Shown here piece by piece: positions 55,631-64,000 of a stretch of 64,000 bases of DNA. The notes under the pieces were generated by a model. It was given only the letters and a program-made list of their open reading frames with translations. It had not been told where the DNA came from and searched no databases. The stretch comes from Ceratopteris richardii (lineage: Eukaryota; Streptophyta; Polypodiopsida; Polypodiales; Pteridaceae): positions 20,807,699 to 20,871,698 of the forward strand of contig CM035444.1 in NCBI GenBank assembly GCA_020310875.1. Direction: 5' to 3'. The position numbers and the translations under genes were made by a program. Position 1 is the stretch's first letter; every line of letters begins with the position of its first letter.

Positions 55631-58600
55631 TTAAGTGACCCCCGTCAAGTGACAACAGTGTTGAAAGCTATCCTGTGGTAGAGCTTTAGTCAAAGCATCT
55701 GCAACATTATCTTGAGTGTGAACCTTCTCAAGAATAATGTGCTCAATGGCTAAGAAACCTCTAATGAAGTGATACCTCACCTCAATGCGCTTGGTCTTTG
55801 CAGGATAGACCGGATTCTTAGCCAAAGCAATGGCACTCTAACTATCACTGATCAAATGAGGTACATGCTGAAGTAAACCCATATCACAAGCAAGACGAGA
55901 AAGCCACAATGCTTCCTTACATGCCTCACCTACTGCAGCATACTCTGCTTCTGTGGTGGAAACCGTTGTACATTCTTGAAGATGAGATCTCCAAGAGATA
56001 GCGCCTCCAGCAAAATGAAAAATGTACCCTGACATAGACTTATGATTGTCTACACAACCAGCATAGTCAGAATCTATGTAACCAATAATGGATGCTTTCC
56101 CTCTACCTAAGCATAGACACTTGTCCTTAGTGCCACTCAGATATCTTAAAATCATCTTGATCGCTTCCCAATGTTCTTTCCGGGATTAGACATATATCTG
56201 CTCACAACTCCCACTACAAATGCAATGTCTGATCTTGTAGCTACCATAGCATACATGAGACTACCAACAACAGACTGATAGGAAATTTTGGTCATGAATT
56301 CCTTTTCCTCATCTGATTTGGGGAAATCATCCTTGCTCAATCTCACATATGTGGGTAAAGGTGTACTCAATGCCTTTCCACCCTACACATTGAACCTGTG
56401 AAGTACTTTAGATATGTACTCGCTTTGAGACAAGTATATGCATCTTTTACTCCTATCACAAGTAATGTGCATGCCAAGAATATGTTTGGCATCCCCCAAA
56501 TCCTTCATATCAAATGTATGACTCAACTTCTTTTTGAGAATTGACAAATCATAAGAGGACTTCCCGGCAATCAACATATCATCGACATAAAGTATCAAGC
56601 ATATCAAGCTGCCATCTGAGCATCTCTTTGTGTAGAGACAATGATCCTCATTGCTTCGAGAATAGCCTTGAGACTTCATAAAAGCATCAAAATTTTGGTA
56701 CCATTGTCTAGAGGACTGTTTAAGTCCATACAAGCTCTTCTTGAGCTTACAAACTAGACTTTCCTTGCTAGGAACTACATAACCCTCTGGTTGTTCCATA
56801 TAGATCTCATCTGTAAGATCTCCATTCCGAGTCAAGAAAGCAATTTTCACATCCATTTGGACTAGCTCTAAGTCCTCCATTGCAATGAATCCAAGCAACA
56901 TGCGCAGGGTAGTCACCTTGACCACTAGAGAGAAGATTTCCTTGAAATCAACACTATGTTGTTGCTTAAAACCCTTTGCAACAAGTCATGCTTTATACTT
57001 TAGAGAAGCACTATTTGATGTGAATTTTATCTTACATATGCATTTACATGGTAAAGATTTCTTGCCCTTTGGCAAATGTACTAAATCCTAAGTACCATTC
57101 TTGTGAACAGAATCCAACTCACTCTTCATGGCACGCTCCCACTTGACATGATCCTCTGTCTACATTGCCTCTTTGTAGCAAGAAGGCGCACTGACATTTG
57201 TTAGCCTAACAAAATCTAAACCTGGAACATATCTATCAGGTGGATATGAGACACATGTAGAGCGTCTCAATGGTTGCTGAATAGGAACATGTGCAGACTG
57301 ATCTGAATGGACATCCTCTTGAACATCCCTATGTGAAGCATTTTTATGCATGCTAACTGGAGGACTAGTATACTCAAACACGACTCTTCTCACTTCAACC
57401 TCCTTAATGGGCTGTTTATGCATCTTAGACTCATTGAAAATGACATCACTACTTTTGATCACCGATCATGCTTCAGGATCCCATAAGTGAGATCCAAATT
57501 GTCCGTCTCGACCATATCCAAGAAAAATGCATTTCTTTGACTTATGGTCCAACTTTTGTCTAAGATTCATATGCTTCAAACCCAAAAACTCGAAGATGAT
57601 TATAATATGGCGGCTTCCCTGTCCATAACTCTTGTGCTACTTTTAGACCTTTGGCAGTACTAGGTGAAAGGTTAATCACATGAACTGCAGTCAATACTGC
57701 TTTTGCCCAAAAGCCTTGTGAGAGGTTTGCATAATGCAACATAGAGACTACTCTATCTTGAATAGTTCTATTCATCCTCTCAACTACACCATTCTGTACT
57801 AGGGTATAAGGAGCTGTAAACTCTCTACGAATCCCTCTAGATTGACAGAAAAGGTTGAATTTATGTGAGGTATACTCACCCATTATATGAACGTAAAGCC
57901 TTAAGCTTAGTTCCTTTTTCACTCTCAACTAAATCAAGCCATTTTCTAAAAGTAGGGAATACCTCATCCTTCGATTTGATAAGATATACCCAAACTTTTC
58001 TAGTAGCATCATCTATGGAAGTGACGAAGTAAAGAGAACCACCTAAGGACCTAGTGGGCATAGGACCACACACATCTGTATGAACTAGATCTAAAGGCTG
58101 AATTGAAGAGTCAATGTGTGTTCTATGCACATTTCTGGTTTGCTTTCCATATTGACAATGCTCACAAAATGAAAAATCGGAGAAAGATAGCATAGGTAAG
58201 TAGCCAGAACGAGAAAGATTTTCCATTCTACTACGCGATATATGGCCCAAACGAACATGCCAAATACAAGCCATAGCTTGTTCAGTAACAGCTAACAAGT
58301 GTTCTTTGTGTGATACAAATAAAGGATAAAGTGAGCCAACTTTGCTTCCTTTTGCAATAACCATATTTCCCTTTGATATACGAAAGGATTGAGCATAGAA
58401 GACCACCTTGTAACCAAGGTCATCAAGTTGACCAACTAACATCAAACTGCATGATAACTGAGGTACATGATGTACATTATGCATAATAAATTTTGAGCCA
58501 TCAATGAACTGCACAACCACATCTCCAATCCCCACAACGTCACACTGATAAGAATCACCAAATCTCACTGTACCAAGAGACTTTGCTACATAATTAGAGA

Positions 58601-58853
58601 ACCATTCTTTGTGTGGTGTCACATGGAAAGAAGCACTAGAATCTAGTAGCCACGTGTGGGAAAGAGAATCAACCATAAGAGCCTCAGTTGGCACAGTACT
58701 ATTAAGTGTCAACACATCAAAATCATCAGAAATAGCATTAATTTCTTCAATCTTCATAGTCGAAGTAGATGGTGCAGGTAACTGTTTCACATGCCCATCA
58801 ACATTTTGTCCTTTACCTTTAGCATTCTTTAATGCATAACAATCTTTCTTCAT
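55631..58853 (-). pseudogene. pol: pol of copia element N
   Basis: Read from 58853 leftward. The protease is WLLDSSASFHVTPHKEWF, with DSS instead of DSG. GAG-pre-integrase is WHVRLGHISRSRMENL with CEHCQYGKQ. Integrase includes LVHTDVCGPM, LRSYNG (the usual Asp is Tyr) and, after a frameshift near 57880, QNGVVERMNRT. RT (56383-56925) has KKSLYGLKQSSRQWY, LYVDDMLIAG and DMKDLGDAKHILGMHI, then a TAG. The next piece is QSVVGSLMYAMVATRSDIAF. RNase H (55838-56155) has IDSDYAGCVDNHKSMSGY and STTEAEYAAV, with a TAG in the DS*SAIALAKN motif. The tail to 55631 ends VADALTKALPQDSF. Confidence 0.92.
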
Positions 58854-59656
58854 ATGTCCTTTCTTATGACAATAATGGCAGAATCCCTCTTGCTTGATTT
58901 ACTTCTACTCTTATTCCATTGACCATTCTTTTCCTTGTTCTTGCTCCTGCCACATTTCTGATTCTTTCCTTGATAAGAATCACAAACATTAAATGCATCT
59001 CCACTTTGAGTGCCAACCATAGATTTTCTACGAATCTCCTCACTCAAGAGTGCTCCACATATGTCATCATAGACGAGTTTTCCACCACGTGCACTATTGC
59101 TAATAGCTATGCAAAACGTATCCCATGATGATGGTAGGGTGCATAACAACAATACTTCTTTCATTTCATTATCCATATCCATTTTCAAAGCCTGTAACTG
59201 GGAGAATATAGCATCAAACTCATTTACATGAGCAACAACACTATCTGTGTCCTTCATGCAAAGGTCATATAATTTTCTCATCAGATACACTTCATTTGAT
59301 ACTGTCTCTTTTTCATATGTATTGCATAACTTCTTCAAAAGCTCCTCTGCACTTTCACAGTCTAATACTGTAAAGTAAAAATTATCTGCTAGGTGCGAGC
59401 GAATGGTGGACCTGGCCATTTCATCTAACTCATCATCTTCATCCATGTTAGCAAGCTTCTTTGAAATCCCATTTATTGGATTCCATTGCCTCCTTTGAAT
59501 CAACACATATTTAATCTGATTCTTCCATAGAGCAAAGTTTCTGCCATCAAATTTTCAGATTTGAAAATGGTCTTTGCCCTGCAATTTATAGATCCTCCTT
59601 GAAACATTGGCACTAGACCTTGATCCACCGGATGTGCCTAAGACCTCTGATGGCAT
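58830..59656 (-). pseudogene. gag: gag of copia element N
   Basis: Probable start ATG at about 59656 (MPSEVLGTSGG), with a stop or frame change before the open stretch 58850-59506. That stretch contains a UBN2-type capsid (AEELLKKLCNTYEKETVSNE, VVAHVNEFDAIFSQLQAL, LPSSWDTF), then a basic region. The zinc knuckle C-H-Y-C-x4-H-x4-C at about 58840-58882 spans the frameshift into the protease frame. Confidence 0.85.
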
Positions 59657-60855
59657 GATGATAGAGAATTGAATAGAATGATAATGGAGCTAGAAGAGTC
59701 CAAACACCAATGAACAAGTGTATCAAGGAGGAAATTGACCACTGTAGAGTTAACTAAACCAAAAATCTAGAAAATTTTTGCTAGAGTATCCTCTGCAAAA
59801 TGAGCATATGACCAGTGTCAAAATATCATAAAACTATAAGTACTGACATGTTTACCTGCATAGTGAATCAGTGACTCCACTGCATATAATCAGTTACCCA
59901 ATAGAAGCCAACTAAGCTTATCGAGCACCTATGAACAACTATCATACATCTCCTATGGCGAGGTTGGGTAAGTCTTCCACCTACATCACTGAAGAGACCC
60001 TGACATCTGGGTGTCTCCCAGTTAAGAAAACCTCACCACAACCCTCTTTATCAAAATGTAAAAGGCTTTATGTAAAAGACGTAACCACTATATCAATGAC
60101 CACATGGGCGTACATAAGCGGTATCCACAGAAGTGTACATGGTGTGTATGTGCTCAATATATGTAGTAAAATGACACTAAAAGGCTGAATGCATAGCCCA
60201 AAAACTAGCCAACAATAGCTGCAAGTGTGTGTCAACTCTGATGTTTTAGGCTCAAAACCTGCATAAATTTGCAGCGGCTGCTCCCACCAAAACTAAAAAC
60301 CTTTCGAGAAACCTATAGTTTTACGAGTATGACTGAAAAAATAGCCCCAAAGGTTGATATTTATTTTCAAAGAAGTACAAAGAACACTCTTCTTGATGTT
60401 CTTGGACTTGTGTGAAGAGAACTATGTGTGAAAGTACTCCAAAATGGCTCCAAAAGACACCCCAAAAATGCTTCAAAAAATAGGCTTTGAAAGCAAAGAA
60501 TGAAGCTTTGAGGGACCAAAACGTGTTCAAGGTAATGTTAACCTTAGTCTTTCCCCTTCTTCAGACACCACATGAGTGTAGCTTAGTGGCAAGAGATTGC
60601 CATGATTAAGCGAGCTCTAGGGGGAACAGTACTAGGATGGGTGACCTCCCGAGAAGTACCGGGAACCTCTATCTCCCCTGATCATTGAGGTCCTCCCTCG
60701 CGTGCAGCCAACGGTGCCAATGGTGACTTTGATGACTTGGATGACGAGGTATGCCAAGGTCTATGCCTTGGTTGCTGCCTTAGTCATAAACTTGGAGAAA
60801 GCCCGAGGGGATGCTCGCTTCGCTCGCACAAAAGGAACAAAGCTTTTGCATCGAA
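59657..60855 (-). other. Leader of element N between primer site and gag
   Basis: 1.2 kb without coding sequence. It contains the 5S-like/tRNA-like composite (60577-60663, plus strand) and a GC-richer block at 60680-60840. Confidence 0.6.
60577..60663 (+). ncRNA. 5S rRNA-like fragment preceded by a tRNA-like A box
   Basis: 60604-60663 follows plant 5S rRNA closely through its internal promoter: gattaagcgagc (A box of 5S), then agtactaggatgggtgacct (intermediate element and C box), then ccgagaagtaccggg. The first about 50 bases of 5S are missing and replaced by tgtagcttagtggcaagag (60578-60596), which looks like a tRNA A box. So it is a derived Pol III module or pseudogene, not a working 5S gene. 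It is antisense to the surrounding copia element N. Confidence 0.75.
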
Positions 60856-60870
60856 CCACTCTGATACTAG

Positions 60871-61168
60871 TGAAGTAATTGGATGCCGATGCACTGCAGT
60901 GCGCTCTCCTTCTCGAGAGCTCCACGATGATATCCTTGGAGTAGAAAACTGAGCTCCTAAGGCCGCACATAGAACTTTGCATAGAGGCTGCAGAATACGT
61001 AGAAAGACACAATACACAGGGAGCATGAAGCCAAACTTCTTAGGTCTTACAAATGTGGTTGAACATACAGTCTATGACTGACCATGCCACTATATGTTTT
61101 ATTAAATAACATATACAAAGAAGTGTCTGGAGGCCATTTGGCCTTTCACATGGACACTAACAGTAAAA
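60871..61168 (-). repeat. 5' LTR of copia element N
   Basis: The 298-bp partner of 55199-55491. On the minus strand it ends CCAATTACTTCA, one base before the primer site. Confidence 0.9.
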
Positions 61169-61173
61169 TACAC

Positions 61174-62740
61174 TAACCACTTTATACCAATAAAGAAAGG
61201 AGGCTTGTGTTGCTTACCTCCAAAAAAATTGGAGTGTGAGCACATGAATGAAGGAGATTTTATGGAAAGTTTTTTGATAAAGATCAAAGATTTGAAGGAG
61301 AAGTTTATTTCTTTTGATAAAGTCTTGCGAGACATTTCACTTGTGTGGAATGTTCTCAAGAGTCTCCCATATTCATATTAGATTTTTGCTTCTACTCTTT
61401 GATTGATGAAAGGAAATGCAAATGCCTTAACATTTGAGAAGTTAGCAAAGGTAAATGGAACTCACCTACTAGTAAGCAGAAATATGCTAATGTTGCAAGT
61501 TAAAAAAGGAAGACAAAGATGAGAAGAAAACAGAAAAGAAGAAACATTTTTGCAAATACTTTAAGGGAAATGATCATGTCATAAATTGTTGTCCAAAATT
61601 GGCTACAAAAGAGGGGGAAGAAGAAGGAGGCAACTAAGAAAGAGGCTAGAATGGTTGTTACAGAGGCTTCTACACCTAAAACAAAGTCTTCTAATCTTTT
61701 TCAAAATGAAGAATGGGCATTTACTATTGTATGCAGCTATGGACAATCTTCTCATGAGAAATACATGTCTATAGTAGACTCAGGTATTTATCTCATAACA
61801 TAGTCTAATCATTTCACTTGAGCCTATCCCTATAGGGAATAATGTCACACATGCTAGCAAATCCTCTTATCCTGTAATGGGGGTTGGTAAGATCATTCTG
61901 ACTACTACTGATGTTAGTTCTTTCACATTGTTAGATGCTTTGTATGCACCAAGGATAAAAAAAAATATGTTATCATTTTCAAAATTAGCCAAATTTTCTT
62001 GGTTGTCAAATTTATTGATGATAGATGTGCACGTCATGATCTCTCAAATGGTAATGTTATTATTGCTTTTGGAATTTTATTTCATGGGCTTTATAAGTTC
62101 ATAGATTATGTGAAATTTTTGAATGATTCAGCATGTGCAATTCAAGACTCTCCAGCTATCTCAGATGCAAAGCTAAACTTGGTAGTTCATTTGAATTTTG
62201 CTAGTTTTTTATGCCTATAAAAATATGAAATGGTGTCCTCTTTGCCCAAACTTGAGGCACCTTGTAGACATGTCTGTGAAGGCTTCATCCTTCCCAAAAG
62301 ATGGTTAAGTTTGGGTTGCTCATAAATTCTAGCTTGTTCTTAGTGATGTCTATGGTCCTATGCAAACACCTTCTTTTGGGAACTACCTTTACTTCGTGAT
62401 TTTTATTGTTGATTTTTCCAGGCATGCATGGGTGTATCTATTGAAAGAAAATTCCGAAGTGTTTGTGCACTTCAAACAATTTCTGGTTAAGGTTGAAAAT
62501 CTATTAGAATGTAAATTGGGCATCCTCCATTTTGATCGAGGGCGGAATACATGTATTATGATTTTAATGCATTTCTGGATGAATGCGGGATAAAACATCA
62601 GTGTATAGTGTCTTATGAAACTAAAAAAAATAGATTTGCTAAAAGAAAGAACATGTATCTCATGGAAATGGTGAGATTTATGGTCAAAAGTTAGGCTTTA
62701 CCACATAGCTTCTAGCTTGAGGTTGTTATGTGTACAACAT
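61174..62740 (+). pseudogene. gag end and integrase part of A2
   Basis: Continues the gag of A2 after element N (ESFLIKIKDLKEKF-like, then NVLKSLPYSY). The zinc knuckle at about 61550 has lost its second Cys (F-C-K-Y-F-K). The pre-integrase part is heavily broken. Integrase is readable at 62360-62593 (SFGNYLYFVIFIVDFSRHAW). Confidence 0.75.
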
Positions 62741-62746
62741 ATGTAC

Positions 62747-62915
62747 TATTTCCAATTCATATATCTGCACTGACCTTTACTCAATTGGATACCAAGTTAT
62801 CAATTTTGAAACAGGATTTAAAGTTGTGGATCTTTTAGCTCCATACCATCACGGTAGAAAAATTGGTTTATTTGGAGGAGCAGGAGTTGGAAAGACAGTT
62901 CTTATCATGGAATTG
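62747..62915 (+). pseudogene. atpB: Chloroplast atpB fragment (nuclear plastid insertion)
   Basis: About 169 bp encode part of chloroplast ATP synthase beta subunit. The first part reads FPIHISA, then TQLDTKLSI. After loss of one T comes [34 protein letters not shown] with an intact Walker A (GGAGVGKT). Flanks on both sides are copia A2 integrase: the sequence passes from tatgtac directly into the fragment, and resumes at gtgtcccaccaaagc, equivalent to 2633 of element A. It is too short to function; it is a plastid-derived patch in a dead retrotransposon. Confidence 0.88.
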
Positions 62916-63554
62916 TGGGTGTCCCACCAAAGCATTGCAATCTATTACTCCATATGAGGCTTGGCATGGTTGCAAGCCATTTGTTTCACATCTATTTGTC
63001 TTTGGCTTTTTGGCATAAGCATTAGTTCTTGAATAAAAATGTAGGAAACTGGATGATAAAGCAATTAAATGCATTTTTATCGGGTACAACTCTGAAAGCA
63101 AACAATCTCGTCTATAAAATCTACAAACTAAAAACATTTTGGTTAGCCATGATGTTGTTTTTGTGGAAGATGCAATTCAACCATTACTTTTATGTACCAG
63201 AGAAACTTCAATTAGCTGTAGAGATGTGTATGACATGTTGTTGCCTCTTTTTATAGATGGAGAATCAAGCACTGGTCCAAATAAGGCAATTTTTGAGCCT
63301 TTACAAGTTCCACATGATGATTCATTTCATTTTTGATACAAATTACTTGTTGATAAGAGGGCTAATATAGAGGAGGCAAAAAAAACTTTGAGAGATAGCA
63401 AATCAGATGCACCTTTATCATATTGTACTTGTTCAAGCTTGCACAATGTTTTTTTTTGCATCAGATTGCTATGCAATGGGTGCCTTTAGTTTTTTGATGA
63501 GAATGAGATTGTTTCTTTTGATGAAGCACAAAAATAAAAAATTTGATGGTTTCT
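62916..63554 (+). pseudogene. Integrase C-terminal part of A2, up to the RT deletion
   Basis: Resumes at the counterpart of element A 2633, then continues through LVSHDVVFVEDAIQPLLLCT and the linker. It ends near 63554 where about 0.9 kb of RT present in element A is missing. Confidence 0.75.
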
Positions 63555-64000
63555 ATAAGTGCATCTTTCTATACCTAAGTGGTACCCGACTACTCGGGTT
63601 GTTTTATCCCAAGGGGGGATAATTATCGCTAGATCTACATGCTTTTTTGGACTTTGACTAGGTTGGTTGTTATGACACTCATGTTTCCACTAGTGGTTTT
63701 TGCTTCATGCTTGTTAGCTCATGCATATCTTGGTTGAGCAAGAACCAACCTACTATGGCCACTTCTAGTTGTGAGGCTGATTATAGGGTAGCTTTCACAA
63801 CGATTGTTGAGTGTGTGTGGCTTAGATGCCTTTTGGATGATTTGGGTGTTGATCAATCTATTGTCACCACAATCACAGTGCATTAGTAGTTGCAAGGAAC
63901 CTTGTGTTCCATGGTCGCACAAAGCACATTGAGGTGCACTATCATTATGTCAAGGAGAGGTTCTCTATTGGAGATATTAGCTTGGCATATGTGCCCACAC
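63555..64000 (+). pseudogene. RNase H part of A2, incomplete at window edge
   Basis: YLSGTRLLGLFYPKGG, then a stop. In other frames come STSGFCFMLVSSCISWLSK and SSCEADYRVAFTT. A short deletion is present near 63875. The sequence is cut off by the window. Confidence 0.8.

Larger units (their letters stand above)
55199..61168 (-). mobile_element. Nested Ty1-copia element N (minus strand)
   Basis: A 5970-bp copia element inserted in the gag of A2. Its 3' LTR is 55199-55491 and its 5' LTR 60871-61168. The polypurine tract is aagtgggagat-like (minus strand, 55492-55504), and the primer site TAGTATCAGAGTGG (60856-60869) is mutated. The target duplication is tacat (55194-55198) versus tacac (61169-61173), and uninterrupted element A has tacac at the same site. 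The LTRs differ at a fair number of positions, and gag and pol carry several stops and frameshifts, so it is old and inactive. Confidence 0.93.
54588..64000 (+). mobile_element. Family A copia copy 2 (A2), interrupted, runs off the window
   Basis: Collinear with element A from about position 419 onward, but interrupted by copia element N (55199-61168) and an atpB fragment (62747-62915). It lacks the RT: the sequence jumps near 63555 from the region equivalent to about 3295 of A to about 4220 of A. RNase H continues to the window end, so the 3' LTR lies outside. The left end is cut at the right edge of the 54218-54572 repeat. Confidence 0.85.

Noticed and set aside
60604..60663. A functional 5S rRNA gene
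   Set aside because: The first about 50 nucleotides are absent and the 3' end departs from 5S.
62747..62915. A captured ATPase domain giving the copia element a new function
   Set aside because: Only about 55 codons, with a frameshift inside, in an element already full of stops. It is best read as filler DNA from the plastid.

Overview
This is nuclear DNA from a vascular plant with a large, repeat-rich genome. Three things point there: a plant-type Tubby-like F-box gene with GT-AG introns (one about 5.1 kb), several families of plant LTR retrotransposons primed by initiator-tRNA-like sites, and a piece of chloroplast atpB carried into the nucleus. A fern or other seed-free vascular plant would fit, but I cannot fix the species from the sequence. 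About three quarters of the window is recognisable mobile DNA in various stages of decay. The only host gene I can reconstruct intact is the Tubby-like gene.

Layout. 96-5046: decayed Ty1-copia element (family A) with both LTRs. 5221-5544: a 162-bp tandem duplication. 5545-10596: a second decayed copia element (B). 10597-12932: the gag/protease/start-of-RT part of a Ty3-gypsy element (C), cut by a different, more GC-rich Ty3-gypsy element (D, 12933-19497) that keeps its 5' LTR, primer site, gag and pol but no 3' LTR. 19498-23280: a mosaic with a copia gag fragment, an LTR-end plus primer site, and minus-strand fragments of a coiled-coil/proline-rich protein interrupted by an insertion that carries two tRNA-like modules. 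24357-25727: a third, heavily deleted copy of family A (A3). Its LTR is split by a well-formed 859-bp terminal-repeat element (TRIM) with one mismatch between its LTRs and a perfect 5-bp target duplication. 26407-32068: a minus-strand element with near-identical 215-bp LTRs, primer site and polypurine tract but a 5.2-kb interior without coding capacity (LARD-like). 33600-43400: the Tubby-like gene, its 5' region, and a threefold tandem repeat that begins in its 3' region. 43400-46570: low-complexity and featureless DNA. 46575-49690: unrecognised decayed ORFs. 49886-54572: a pair of LTR-like repeats around a second, diverged copy of the LARD interior. 54588-64000: a further family-A copia copy (A2), interrupted by a minus-strand copia element (N, 55199-61168) and by the atpB fragment, running off the right edge.

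The elements do not work together as a pathway. They form a nested stratigraphy: TRIM into A3, N into A2, D into C, atpB into A2. The Tubby-like gene sits alone between them with its exons intact.

The most unusual theme is the repeated association of Pol III-type sequence modules with LTR elements. A tRNA-like A box/B box module lies inside the LTRs of the TRIM and inside the LTR-like repeats at 49886 and 54218, in the sense of each element. Two more lie in the 21.1-kb insertion, one beside the primer site of the LARD (antisense), and a tRNA-like plus 5S-rRNA-like composite lies in the leader of copia element N. This recalls the known 5S-bearing Cassandra TRIMs, but with tRNA-like cargo.
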